The notes beneath the pieces are model-generated. The model made no database searches. It worked only from the letters and a program-made list of their open reading frames with translations, and had not been told where the DNA came from. Shown piece after piece: positions 52,550 to 62,664 of a stretch of DNA of 64,000 nt. The DNA comes from Aselliscus stoliczkanus (taxonomy: Eukaryota > Chordata > Mammalia > Chiroptera > Hipposideridae). The stretch lies in assembly GCA_033961575.1 (NCBI GenBank), contig CM066732.1, positions 52,481,001 to 52,545,000 of the forward strand, given 5' to 3'. The stretch's first letter is position 1. Every line of letters begins with the position of its first letter. A program made the translations under genes and the position numbers.

Positions 52550-53640
52550 ATGATAGGTACATGTGAGTGGGGCATACAGGAACTACCGCCCTCACCTAAC
52601 CAGCGTTCTACCTATCGGGGTGGATAAGTGGGGACAAACAGGCTTAGCACCACAGAGGGGGGTGGACCTTTGGCATCATCTTGTCCACATTCTGACCTTC
52701 CTGAGCTAGCCTCTGAAGGTCAGTTTGGAAACTCATACATGTAGTACCCACCCCCCTCTCCCACTGCTCCAAAAAGGATCTGTGGGATACAATGCCCAAC
52801 TTCTTAGCATGGCATTTAAAAAACGGAATAACCTGGCCATGGCACACAAGACAAAAGTCACGCAGTGTCAAATCACCCGTGAAGATCCCTCAGAAGGATG
52901 CAAAGTCATAGAATATTTCTCAGCCAGGCCAATAATCCTGTTTTCCTCCCATCTGGGAACAGGTCACTTCTTCTTTATGTATTAGATAAAATGGTTGGCT
53001 TGTGTTTAGAATCCATTTTGGATGAAAAATACACGCACACACGCACACATACTAGAATCATATCCAGTACAGAAAGCTCACACCATGAGAAGCCTGTGAC
53101 AACTAAGACTGACATCATATCTCTCATTTCGTGCTCCCTTTGGGAATACTGGGGGCTGGCAGAATCTCCCTCACCAATGAAACCTTCTCTATCTCGCTGA
53201 GCATATTACAATAAATACATAGAAGTTACTCCATATAAGTCAAGAAATTGGATCCACTGCCTGACTCTGATAACCTAAATGTAAGCTCTGGTTCCACGGA
53301 ATCCAGGCTTGTAAGGACTTACATTTAAAAAAAGAAAAAAAAACTCAGCCAGCAGCCAAGGAAAATTCCCTAAAGGAATGTCAACTTCTACTAGAGTACA
53401 TTAAAAGTGATCTAATTCGTAACCCAAGAAAGCAATCCTTATCAAAATCCCCTTCCTCCATTTCAAACATCTCTCACACCTGACTAATTCCCTAGGATAT
53501 CTCCCAAGCAAAATGCCAATTCTACCCACCCACCCACTCACACACACAGCCTGCCCCGCACCCCCATATGCAGGCTGTTTCTTCCTCTCTCTGACTTTGT
53601 CATTCCAGCTCTTTATTTTATAGATCAATTTAGCACTTCT
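52550..53640. other. Noncoding DNA, no feature recognised
   Basis: No gene seen. A possible degraded L2-like piece (TTCTTAGCATGGCATTTAAA, CTGGCCATGGCACACAAG) lies at 52790-52860. An ACACGCACACA run at 53030-53050 is simple repeat. Confidence 0.35.
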
Positions 53641-53643
53641 GAT

Positions 53644-53645
<2 letters not shown>

Positions 53646-53691
<46 letters not shown>
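53646..53691. repeat. (CA)n dinucleotide repeat
   Basis: About 22 perfect CA units, a typical mammalian polymorphic microsatellite. Confidence 0.95.
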
Positions 53692-53692
<1 letters not shown>

Positions 53693-53694
53693 CT

Positions 53695-54780
53695 TACTCT
53701 CCAGACTTCTTTCTGCTACAGAGATGACCACGCCGTGACTCGTGGCCCAACTCTGACGTGCACACGTATGTGTCCACGTATGTTTCCCACGTCACACTTT
53801 TTAAATATTTGTTTGAATTAGTTGTCAACTGTGTCAGATAGTCACACTTTAAAACTCCATATCTGCAGCTTCCCCGAATCCGGAGGGCGGCACCCCGGGC
53901 CCACTTTCCTCCACGGAGGGAGCTGGCGAGGAGCGCGCCTCCTGGATGGGACTTGCAGTTGCGGTTTCCCACATCCCCGACCTGGCCCCCTCCCGGCCGG
54001 CCCCTGTGAGCTTTGGAGCTGGGGCCTCTTCCTCTGCCTGCAGCTCCATTCCGCTCCCTGGCTCTGAAACCCAGGCCCTCCTTTAGTTGTGGAGTACGAC
54101 CTGCCAGGAAGGAACAAGCTGGATCAAGTCCCTGTCACACGATCACACAGCAGACACAGCTTCCTACGAAAGAGAGGGTGCTGTCCGCCTTCTCTCTGCA
54201 CCCCCAGCACAGACACTGCGCCTGGCCCAGAGCAGACGCTCCAGAGCCATTATCCCATGAAGAGCAAAGCAAAACCTACAGAAATTGCTCACTTATAAAG
54301 GAAAAGGTCTGTGTTGCCTTTCGTCTCCTTTTCCACAGACTTTCTCACTGATGCTCCCCCAGCCCCGGCTGAGGCTAGGATGTGAGTCGGGGGGCAGCTG
54401 GCAGGGAGAAGTGGCAGGAAAAGTGGGGCCAGGGTACAAGATGGTCCCTACGCAGCTTCCAGCCTGAGCGTGAGTGACAGTGACCCCAGCCAAGCCACTG
54501 TGTCCTTCCTCTGACCAGCCTGGCTCAGCAGCCAGATGGTAATGACTTTCCCATTCCCTCAGCCCAGGCAGGCTGTGAACAGGCACCGTCAAGGATGGTC
54601 CTCACCGGCCCAGCCCCAGGGCCCAGAGCTGCCTTATTCCAGCAAGTGACGACTTTTTAATTTCCAGCCTTTGGGTCCCTGGTGAGGAAGGTGGAGATAG
54701 GGGTGAGGATGGCATATGGATCCTGCAAAATCAGAGAGACCTTGGGCAGGGAGCAACCTTGAGAGGTCATCTCCCCTCTG
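53695..54780. other. GC-rich noncoding DNA with a small CpG-rich patch
   Basis: CpG-containing sequence is concentrated at 53870-54010 (CGGAGGGCGGCACCCCGGGC, GGCGAGGAGCGCGCCTCC), far too short for a standard CpG island. The overlapping frames at 53822-54351 match no family. No gene supported. Confidence 0.35.
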
Positions 54781-54784
54781 CTTG

Positions 54785-54905
54785 GAGAGATGCTCTCCTT
54801 TGCCCAGGCCCCAGCCCAGGCCCACCTCCTTCAAGAAGCCTTCCTGGACTGCCGCACCCTAAGGCTCTCTCTCTGCCCTCCAAACACTTCCAACGACCTG
54901 TGTAT
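54785..54905 (+). mobile_element. L2 LINE fragment
   Basis: TTGCCCAGGCCCCAGCCCAG, CCACCTCCTTCAAGAAGCCT, TCCTGGACTGCCGCACCC: the L2 region before its 3' UTR. Confidence 0.65.
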
Positions 54906-54929
54906 TCACAACACCCAGGTGAAGCACTG

Positions 54930-55130
54930 ATCCTGCGAAGCAGACACTGGAGAACTTGGAGCCAGACAAATACATCTGAGTCTTGACTTCAACCCGTCAG
55001 TGGGTGTGTGACCTTGGAACGATCACTTGGCCTCTCTGACCTTCGGTTCCCAAAACTGGGGACAAATGCCTTCCCTGACTACTCACAGAGTTATTGAGAG
55101 GGTTGAATGAGGTAATAAGGAAAAAACATC
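54930..55130 (+). mobile_element. MIR SINE
   Basis: CACTGGAGAACTTGGAGCCA, TGTGTGACCTTGGAACGATC, TCTGACCTTCGGTTCCCAAA and AGAGTTATTGAGAGGGTTGA: near-complete MIR. Confidence 0.85.
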
Positions 55131-55134
55131 CTTA

Positions 55135-56285
55135 GGAAAGTTGACGTAAAGGAAAGGAAGAGGACGCTGTGCTATTTTCCAACCTTTCAGCCTTTCTTCA
55201 TTTACAGAGTTAGCTCCTGAGAGCAAGTCTTCACTCCTGACCCCCAGCAAGCTCGGAAGTTGGGGCTCCTTAAAGCTTGAAGATTCTTGTCTCCTGGCAA
55301 CAAGCCAAAGACTCACCCCCCCCCCAAAAAAAAGGTGCTCAATGAGAGTTGTGACTGATACTGACACTCAGAGAATTTCAAATGGGTGGCCATTTTTATT
55401 TGCTTTCTTTTGCTGTTTTTGGGGGGTATTTGGGGTGACTGCCCTGGAAGCAAAGTGCTGAGTGTGGGGAGCTGGAGGAAGGCAGGGTGGGCCCCTGGTT
55501 TAAGGGCAAGCTTGGTAGCCGTGACTGCATTCAGGTGGGTCCCTAGGGCTCTGGCTGTGGGCCAGGAGGGGAAGGAATTCGTTGCCTGATGCGGGCCTTG
55601 GCTGGGCACCTCGGGAGCTGCTCAGAGCAGCAGATGCAAACAAAGGCCAAGATCATTGTTCAAAATACATTCCTGGCATCTTTCCAGGCCGACTTTGGAA
55701 CCAACTGCTGGCCCCTAGCATCCTGGCCACGGCTCTGCTTGTCCCACCAGAGTCGATGGCCTCCCTGACCAGGAGGCACTGTGAGGCCAGGCAGTGAGGC
55801 AGCGATCACTGAGCCAGCCCCCGAGAAGCCCACCTGTCTGCCTGGCCCATAACGAGGTGCAGGTGTGGGGGAACACCTGAGCAGTGTTTGCCAAACAGGC
55901 AACAGGGTCGCACGCCCCTCCTCCCTTATAGGTCCAAGACGGGACACAGCCTGTGTGCTTTGAAGGCCACAATGGCAAAGCCTGCAGGCGGACCTTGCTC
56001 CAGAAAGGTAATTTCTCTTCCGGAGGGGGCGGGGGGTAGTGGTGGTGGAGGGAAATGAGTCAAGGTTTGAAAGCAAAATCACCAATTGTTATGCAGTGGA
56101 TGAGAGGATACAGGCTCTAAAGAAGGAAGCTTTTGACCACTCACATGCCTAGGCCATGGACTCCCAGATCCCAACCTCTGGTGCCACAGGCCGTGCGTAC
56201 GAGGGCCAGCAGGCCCTGGGCTCCTAGGAAGATGTTGGGATGACTCAAAAAGGCCCATCGATGCCCCTCACCCTGCTAACACTGC
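55135..56285. other. Noncoding DNA; one candidate exon at 55932-56007
   Basis: No gene recognised. A C-rich run lies near 55314-55324. The only splice-like pair worth noting is listed as its own feature. The 141-codon minus frame 55660-56085 matches nothing known to me. Confidence 0.35.
55932..56007 (+). other. Candidate 76-nt exon (untested)
   Basis: A polypyrimidine tract and acceptor (CCCCTCCTCCCTTATAG, ending 55931) precede a 76-nt segment whose end AGAAAG meets a donor GTAATTT at 56008. One frame is open across it and would encode VQDGTQPVCFEGHNGKACRR and five further residues, matching no protein I recognise. With no gene context it could be a lncRNA exon or chance. Confidence 0.2.
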
Positions 56286-56289
56286 TTTG

Positions 56290-56440
56290 TTACCACTTTG
56301 CCCATGTGCTAAACAGTTTAGTTCCCACAAGAACCTGGTGAGGGAGACAGGACACACAACATTATACCCACTTCACAGGGGAGGAGACTGAGGCCCAGAG
56401 AGGGAAAGCTAACCTCAACAGCCCTAACAGCTCCAAGCAC
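56290..56440 (-). mobile_element. MIR SINE
   Basis: Inverted MIR: GTGCTAAACAGTTTAGTTCC, ACATTATACCCACTTCACAG, GGGAGGAGACTGAGGCCCAG, GAGAGGGAAAGCTAACCTCA. Confidence 0.82.
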
Positions 56441-56499
56441 TGTTATTAACCCAACTCTGATTACCATTCACTAACACAACATGGACTGCCTGTACCTCG

Positions 56500-56720
56500 G
56501 AGGGCACTGGCAGGCGGTCAGTCTCAGGATCAAATCCCAGCTGAGTCACTTTCTATGTTATATACCCCAGGCCAATCAATGACCATTTCTGACCCTCATC
56601 TGAACTGGGGCCACAGTGCCTATCTCATCGGGCTGCCTGTGAGTGTTAAAAGAGATGCGTACTTTCAGAAGCCTCTGGCTTGTTCTTGGCACATGCTGTA
56701 GGTCCTCGATTAGGTGACCT
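56500..56720 (+). mobile_element. MIR SINE
   Basis: AGGATCAAATCCCAGCTGAG, TCACTTTCTATGTTATATAC, CTCATCTGAACTGGGGCCAC, CTCATCGGGCTGCCTGTGAG: near-complete MIR. Confidence 0.82.
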
Positions 56721-56724
56721 CGGA

Positions 56725-57365
56725 CATACAGCTCAAAGGAGTCGGAACTGTGTGGGTCAGGGACAGAGACAGCAAGTTGGTATCCATTATGTCGTCAGTG
56801 CTTTTTTGTGAAATTATTTCCTAATTTAAAAAATACATTGTTAACCAAAAGAAAATCACATCCAGTCTAAGACATGGACACAATTTAAAGGGAATAGAAG
56901 AATAAACATGAGCAGGCATGGCGGGCTGGGAAGCATTTCTGGGTATGGAACTTAGCGTTGAGTGTCCCCTAACTGAATGCTAACTGACCAGTAACAGGCA
57001 AGTGTGTCTGCAAAGCCTCCCGGCCCAGTTGCAAGGAGTCATTCTCGCAAGGAACCTTACATAAGCCACACCAGGTCACAGAGTGAACAGTGATTCTGCA
57101 AAAGGCAGGACTCTTGTTTAGAAATGTTTCTCATTACAGAGGTCACCAGGGACTCTGGCTGCCTGTCCCCAGGGCACCGGCCAAGCGAGCTCCACTTGGC
57201 CCAGGAAGCTCGGCCAAGCTGTCAGCCCCTGAGGACACCTCCTCCTGCCACCCACACCTGGGCTCCTGCCCAGGCTGCTCCCTTGGGCCCTGGGTCTCTA
57301 AGTGCTGGGGCATTTAGGAGCCTTTGAGGAGGCCTGGGACCCCCCACCACCACCCCCCTTCTCCC
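56725..57365. other. Noncoding DNA, no feature recognised
   Basis: No gene seen. The 75- and 67-codon overlapping frames at 57090-57327 are compositional. Confidence 0.35.
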
Positions 57366-57369
57366 TTCT

Positions 57370-57960
57370 CATTCTCCTTTAGCATCTCCCGCCTCACTAA
57401 TGATGACATATTCACCAAGTGGCAATGACAGGAGAAATCAGTTCACAGCCTTTGGCAACTGAACACTGAGCATTAGATTAAACTTTCAAAGGGAAAATAT
57501 CTGTGCATGCAGGGAAATCATTCGGTATTTGGGGAAGACTCCGGGTAGGACAATGAGCACGAGCCACAGACCCTCCAAGGGGGCAAGTGGGGGCGACATT
57601 AGGGGCGCTGGGAGGGGCAGACCTGCACATGCAGAAGCACACGACTGTGGACACACATGCGAGCCGAGAGTCCATGTGCGCGTTCAACTACAACCAAAAA
57701 CTGTCAAGGAGTTCTGGGCCTTAATGAGCCCATCAGGCTGGGGATGCACCGACTGTAACATTTCAGCTAATTGGCCACAGCGTTTGTCTTCCATCAGTTC
57801 CCCTCTGGCTTCTCTGCTCCCCATCCCCCTCTTCCCAATCACCGAAAATGATTAAGAAAGCCTGGCATTCAGCAGGGCATGAGATCGCTTCTTCTTGCGG
57901 GCCCCCGGCACTTTTCTCATTGCTTTTAAAGTCAGGGAATTAGAGCTGATGAAGGGCTGT
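57370..57960. promoter_or_regulatory. Candidate conserved regulatory block
   Basis: Two AT-rich pieces unlike repeats lie at 57375-57500 (CTCACTAATGATGACATATT, GAGCATTAGATTAAACTTTC) and 57700-57950 (CTTAATGAGCCCATCAGG, TTCAGCTAATTGGCCACAGC, GAAAATGATTAAGAAAGCC). They are separated by a G-rich stretch. The pattern is consistent with a cluster of regulatory elements upstream of a CpG-island promoter; conservation is not tested. Confidence 0.35.
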
Positions 57961-57964
57961 CCGT

Positions 57965-58415
57965 GCTCATGGGTTGTGTGCCCGATGCCATGTGGAATGG
58001 GCGCCGGCTCACTGCCTTCTGCATTCCCACGTATGGGCTGACAATATCCAGGAAGAGTGCCTCGTCAAGCCCCCAAGCTGCCATGTTGGGGTGCACTGCA
58101 CAGTGCGAGGGGACCTCCTAGGGGAGGGCCGTGTGCAACCTGCACAGCGCTGCTTGGCTGCCCACGAGTCCCCACACCTGAGTCTGTCTGTGCAAACCAC
58201 TGCACCTGAAATGCCAGCACAGTGCCTGGCACTGCACACATACTGCACCTGTGACAAATATGTATCAGATATCTGTGTGAACATAGGAACTGCTCAAAAA
58301 CCGTCTAAGGAATCTAATGTAATTGAAAGTCTGAACTTCAGTTGTTCATTCTGTTGTTTCTAGGTCCCTTCTTCTCCAGCATGGCTGTCAGGCCCAACTT
58401 CCTATGGACAAGGGA
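57965..58415. other. Noncoding DNA with an L2-like fragment
   Basis: The segment at 58200-58330 (CAGCACAGTGCCTGGCACTG and a tail-like part) resembles an L2 3' end. The rest is unique. The 129-codon plus frame at 57974-58363 has no recognisable domain. Confidence 0.4.
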
Positions 58416-58419
58416 ACAA

Positions 58420-58525
58420 GGAGCACTGGACTCAGGCTGCCTCCGGCTCCTTCTAGCTCCCTGGTCTCCAGGCCGTGGTTTCCTCATCCGTAAAATGAGA
58501 CTAGGACTTTGACCCCTAAAACCCT
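58420..58525 (+). mobile_element. MIR SINE fragment
   Basis: ACTGGACTCAGGCTGCCTCC, CTAGCTCCCTGGTCTCCAGG and TTTCCTCATCCGTAAAATGA follow MIR order. Confidence 0.65.
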
Positions 58526-58529
58526 GCCC

Positions 58530-59105
58530 AGAGCCACCATTCAGGCTAGAAGGACAACTGCCCCCAGTTTAAGCACTGGCTTAAATCTATAGCAAGATAT
58601 GGGTGACTGGTACCCCGCCCACTCAAGACATCTCTTGGTGTCCTATGTTAGATCCATTCTCAGCCTGACTTTCACTTCATGGTGGCAACATGGCTGCCAG
58701 GAGCCCCCGGCCTTAGCAACCCCAGCAGAGCAGCATATGGCAAAGGGTCTTCCATAACGGTCTAAGACAAAGTTCTGAATTCGATCTCAATGGGAAGATT
58801 TGGTCACGTGCCCATCCCAAGGGGAATCTGATTTTCTGATTGGCCAACTAGGTTCCAGTCCAGCCCTACCAGAATTTCCTGGGCTGAGAGTTGGGGAAAT
58901 GTGGTTCTCCAAAGGAAGTGCTGGAGGGAGGCAGATGCTGGAAATTAAGGCACAGCCCCAGGGCGCCTGTGAGGGCAGAGAGGCCACGTTAAAGCTCTTT
59001 TGTGAGAGTCCTGGTATATTGAACCAAATGAATAGAGGCCAAAAGATGGGTATAAAAATCATGAGATATTCTTATTGTATACTTTTGACAAACACACAAA
59101 GAAAC
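58530..59105. other. Noncoding DNA, no feature recognised
   Basis: No gene or clear repeat. Frames of 91 and 104 codons on opposite strands at 58787-59114 overlap and match nothing. Confidence 0.35.
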
Positions 59106-59107
59106 TA

Positions 59108-59526
59108 CAGTTGATCCTTGAACAACACAGAGATTGGGGCACCAGCCCCTGGCACAGTCGAAAATACACATATAACTTCTGACTCCCCCAAAACATAAGC
59201 TGTGTCTTGGTATCCACAGGGGATTGGTTCCAGGATCCCCGCAGATACTAAAATCCATGAATGCTCAAGTCCTTTGTCTAAACTGGCATACATCAATGCG
59301 AACAGTCAGCTTTATGCATCCCCCAGATCAAAATAATACAGATACTGGGCCGGCTGAGTGGCGCAGTGGTTAAGAGCTGGCAGCAGCCCTGGTTCGGTCC
59401 CACATATGAGGGCCAGTGACACTGCCCTCAAAAAAAAAAATAATAATAATACAGATACTTATGGAGAAAAACATCTGCGTATAAGTGGACTGGACACAGC
59501 TCACACCATGTTATTCAACAGTCAGC
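59108..59526. mobile_element. Non-autonomous Tigger-class DNA transposon
   Basis: Starts next to TA with CAGTTGATCCTTGAACAAC and ends near 59526 with the inverted GTTATTCAACAGTCAG. Internal text GTATCCACAGGGGATTGGTT and CCAGGATCCCCGCAGATACT is the order found in Tc1/mariner Tigger-class MER-type elements. A SINE splits it at 59347. Not autonomous: no transposase frame. Confidence 0.75.
59347..59440 (+). mobile_element. tRNA-headed SINE, short form, inside the Tigger element
   Basis: GGGCCGGCTGAGTGGCGCAG head, then GAGCTGGCAGCAGCCCTGG. The hairpin's right arm (TTGGGAAGCC) is deleted, and the CCAGTGACACTGCCCTC end and A tail follow. Target-site duplication AATAATACAGATACT, which is part of the Tigger element, on both sides. 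Confidence 0.92.
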
Positions 59527-59529
59527 GGC

Positions 59530-59940
59530 ACGAGCAGTGCCGCTAATCATGAGATGCAGTTAAAACGTTAGTACACAGAGTGTTTCAAGCACCGCTCCGT
59601 TAATGCAGGCACATTTACACTGCAGGGGTAGGCATCCTCCTTCGGTGCTGTCGGCAGGCCTCTGACCTTGGGAGAGGCCTCCAAGGACACCATTCTCCGC
59701 AAAGCTATTGTAGGTTTGCATGGTTTTCATGACAATTTTCTGGCAGTTGGCTACCAGTGTGTGTGGAAAAGGAGTCTTTCTGTCATTTACACTGTTACTA
59801 TATGAATTTACAGTGGACTGTATTTATCACTAGACTAGATCAAAAGTCTAATTTTGGGCCCCTTTTGTAAAACTGAGGCAGAGGCCAAATGGCTCTCTTG
59901 CTCCATCATCACACACAAATAGTAAAAGTCCTAAAGTTCA
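59530..59940. other. Noncoding DNA, no feature recognised
   Basis: No gene or repeat recognised. Confidence 0.35.
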
Positions 59941-59944
59941 ACTA

Positions 59945-60024
59945 TTGGGTTGTCGGAAAAGCCATGACGTATTTCCTCTATGCTTTTCGCTGCAAAAATG
60001 AGTCATGTTTTTCAGACAGCCCGA
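59945..60024. mobile_element. 80-bp mariner-type miniature element
   Basis: A self-complementary element of exactly 80 bp flanked by TA on both sides (59943-59944 and 60025-60026). One end begins TTGGGTTGTCGGAAAAG and the reverse of the other begins TCGGGCTGTCTGAAAAA. The arms match over about 30 nt with one indel and stay paired near CATGAC. The terminal TTGGGTTGTC fits mariner-family ends, and the size and layout are those of miniature derivatives such as MADE1. It can fold as a hairpin of about 30 bp. Confidence 0.75.
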
Positions 60025-60079
60025 TAAAAACGCAGGGAAATGGGTGAGGAGGAAGAAGGTATTGACTGGAAAGTTCACC

Positions 60080-60150
60080 TGCAAGCACACGCACACTACA
60101 CACACACACACCTCACACACAAACCCCACACACATACACACACACACTCA
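60080..60150. repeat. CA-rich simple repeat
   Basis: Interrupted CA/CACACA units with a few TC and CCC breaks. Confidence 0.85.
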
Positions 60151-60154
60151 TGTG

Positions 60155-60400
60155 CACAAACTCACTTTTCTTTCCTCAGTTTTTCTTGATCTCTCTTTGT
60201 CCCAGTCCTATTCCTCTGTGCCCTCTCCCCCTCTCCATTTCATTATTTCTGTCTCGAGCTTTCTCTCTGGGTCTCTTTCTGTCTCTGCTCTCTCTTCCTC
60301 TTCCTTTTCTCTTCCTGCCCTCTGTCCCTTCCTCCCCATGTCTACTCTTTCCTACACCTCCCTCCACAGCCCTTCCCCTGCCCCCCACCATGCATGTACA
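60155..60400. repeat. Pyrimidine-rich low-complexity tract
   Basis: C- and T-rich with TCTCTTTC and CCTCCC steps, giving Leu/Ser/Phe-rich spurious frames. Confidence 0.75.
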
Positions 60401-60445
60401 CACACACACTTCAGCTTTTATACCATGTTTTCACTGTCCCTTTTC

Positions 60446-60663
60446 TATGTTTACACAAATACTTACTACTTGCCTACAGTATTCAGTATGTGAACATACT
60501 GTATAAGTTTGTAGCCTAGGAGCACTAGGCTGTTCCATGTATCCCAGGGGTGCAGCAGGCTGTACTATGTACCTCAGGAGTGCAGTGAGCTGGACCAACT
60601 AGGTGTGTGTATGTGCACTCGATAATGTTCACACAACAAAATCATCTAAGCCACGTATGACTG
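60446..60663 (-). mobile_element. Tigger-class DNA transposon fragment
   Basis: CTACAGTATTCAGTATGTGA, GTTTGTAGCCTAGGAGCACT, AGGTGTGTGTATGTGCACTC, GATAATGTTCACACAACAAA and ATCTAAGCCACGTATGACTG (the inverted end) follow the order of a Tigger-class MER-type element; the exact subfamily is uncertain. Confidence 0.7.
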
Positions 60664-60669
60664 TGATTG

Positions 60670-60885
60670 AATCTGAAAAGTTTGCAGGTAACGGAACAGA
60701 TTGCTTTAAGGCTGGGAGAGCCCGCAACCACTCCAAGACTCCACGAGTGAAAGGAAGGCAGCACTAGCTAAGTGTTTTAAGGTTTTAAATGTGGACAGGT
60801 TAGGAGATGGGGGTTTCCACTTTCTGAATTAATGTCTAGCAGAAAACCCCACTGTAACCCTTTTTTTACCTTTTTAAAAGTTTTG
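60670..60885. other. Noncoding DNA, no feature recognised
   Basis: No gene or repeat recognised. Confidence 0.35.
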
Positions 60886-60904
60886 TTTTTCTTTTTTCTT
60901 TTCT

Positions 60905-61009
60905 TTTTTTTTTTTTGAGGGCAGTGTCACTGGCCCTCATATGTGGGACCGAACCGGGGCCGCTGGCTTCCTAGGCCAGCACTTAACCACCGCGCCACTC
61001 AGCTGGCCC
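60905..61009 (-). mobile_element. tRNA-headed SINE, short form, inverted
   Basis: Reads in reverse: T tail, GAGGGCAGTGTCACTGGCCC, TCATATGTGGGACCGAACC, GGGCCGCTGGCTTCCTAGGC (hairpin with one change), CACTTAACCACCGCGCCAC and TCAGCTGGCCC. The flanks are not a clear target-site duplication. Confidence 0.88.
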
Positions 61010-61039
61010 AAAAATTGTTTATATTAGTTTTTTTGTAAA

Positions 61040-61135
61040 CTAATATAAAAATATTGTTTTATACTAATTTCAGGTATGCAGCATAATGGTTAGACATTTA
61101 TACAATTTGCAAAGTGATCCCCAACCAGTCTAGTG
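61040..61135. mobile_element. Possible L1 remnant
   Basis: ACTAATTTCAGGTATGCAGC, ATAATGGTTAGACATTTATA and AAAGTGATCCCCAACCAGTC resemble an L1-associated segment that also occurs near 21490-21720. Weak. Confidence 0.35.
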
Positions 61136-61139
61136 CCTA

Positions 61140-61955
61140 GCTGGCACCACACACTGCCCCTACAGACACATTTCTTTAGCGGGAGCAGACAGAAGCCTTC
61201 AGAAGATGACAACACCTGGAGTTGGTGTGACTTCTCAGGAGAGTGAGTTGCTGATCTGGCACGCAGCCTGCCCACTGGAAGACCCCTTACTTCTTATGAG
61301 CTCATGAGGAAAGAGAGCATGAGGGGAGGAAGGGGAGGAAACTGCCACAAGGGAGGACTGTCAAAGGTTTGAGGGGCTACACAATAAAGCCCTTCTGGGT
61401 CCCTGCGTCTTCTCTGGCTGCCCATGAACATGGTCCTGTTGATTTTCTCTGACAGAGATTCAGCCAACACGAGCTCAGATGAAAACATTACTAGTGAAAC
61501 AAGGGGGTAATTAGAGGGCCAGGGTTTAATTCCGCTGACAATTTCCTGATTCTATTTGAAGGACTGAGGGTCTTCCCACCTTCTGGTACGCAATTACCCA
61601 GCGCACAGGACCAGCTCCTCTGCCTGAGGGCTGGCTACAGCCTTGGAAGCCATCAGACAGCAGGAAAATGAGACGGAGGCGGCGGAGAAAAAGGGGTGCA
61701 GGGTAAATCTCAGAGCTGTATCTGCAGGAGAACCAGAGAGTGGCTGAGGGACTAGGGGAGGGAAGGGAGAGGCCTGCTTGAGCCACAGAGGGACCACAAT
61801 TAAATAGAAAACAGAGAGAGGAAGGGCGGAGGGCAAGCAGGGGAGAGAGAATGGAGAGATGGGGAAGAACTAAGGCACAGATCAAAGTCCAGGGAGCAGT
61901 CCGGGAAGCTCAGGAAGGAGGCAAGGGAGGTGAAATGCAGGGAGGCGAAGGGAGG
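61140..61955. other. Noncoding DNA, no feature recognised
   Basis: Unique sequence leading into the CpG island. GAGGAAGG-rich purine runs occur at 61895-61955. Confidence 0.35.
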
Positions 61956-61959
61956 AAAG

Positions 61960-62660
61960 AAGTGAGGGAGGGCGTGGCCAGGCGATAGGGGCGAGCCGAG
62001 GAGGGGCAGGGGTGTGACAGGGGGCGGGGCAGTGGGAGGGGCGGGGCAGGGGCGGGACGGGGCAGTGGGAGGGGCGGGGAGGGGAGGGGAGGGACGGGGG
62101 CGGGACGAGGGGGGCAGCTCTCGCTGGGCCGGCGGTTCCGTCCGCCGCGCGCTGCGCTCTGGCCCCGGGGCGGTCCCGGGCCCGGCGGAGCCGCCTGGGG
62201 AGGCGCGGGGACGGTGCGGCCTCTGCCGGGCCCGCGGGGACGTGTCTCCGGCTCCCCAACCGCGTCGACCGGCCCCCCGCGCCGGGCGTCGCATTGATCC
62301 GGGCGGGGCCTCGGGGCGGCGTGTCCTGCGGCCGGCGAGGCCGGGATACGTGGGCGCCATTGGGCCGGGCGGCGCCGCGGGTGCCGGGCCGGAGCTCGCC
62401 GCAATTAGGGCTGAGCCGAGCATGTCCCGCGCCTTTGCCGCTGAGATGCGCCCGGCCGGCTCCGCGCAGGCCGCCCGCCAGGAGCCGCGGGGAGCCCGGC
62501 GCGGGCCGGCGGGGGGTCGCCACGGAGCCCGCGCCCCGGGGCCGCAGGGGGAGAGGCGCCCCCACCGCCCCCGCCCCTGCCAGCACCCCTCCTTGGGCCA
62601 GTGCATCTTAAGGGTCCAGAATTCTCCCACGGACCCTGTGACCCTGGGTGGGCGCTGGGC
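61960..62660. promoter_or_regulatory. CpG island, probable promoter
   Basis: About 700 bp, very GC-rich, with dense CpG from about 62110 to 62560. GC boxes occur at 62021-62030 (GGGGCGGGGC), about 62038-62046 and 62050-62057. An inverted CCAAT (ATTGG, 62359-62363) lies at CGCCATTGGGCCGG. No TATA box is apparent. Open frames of 325 codons (minus) and 217 codons (plus) come from the absence of stops in GC-rich DNA. I recognise no protein in them. A donor-like GTTG-GTAAGG sits at 62724-62725 if a plus-strand first exon exists. The transcript direction and gene are unknown to me. Confidence 0.75.
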
Positions 62661-62664
62661 CCTC

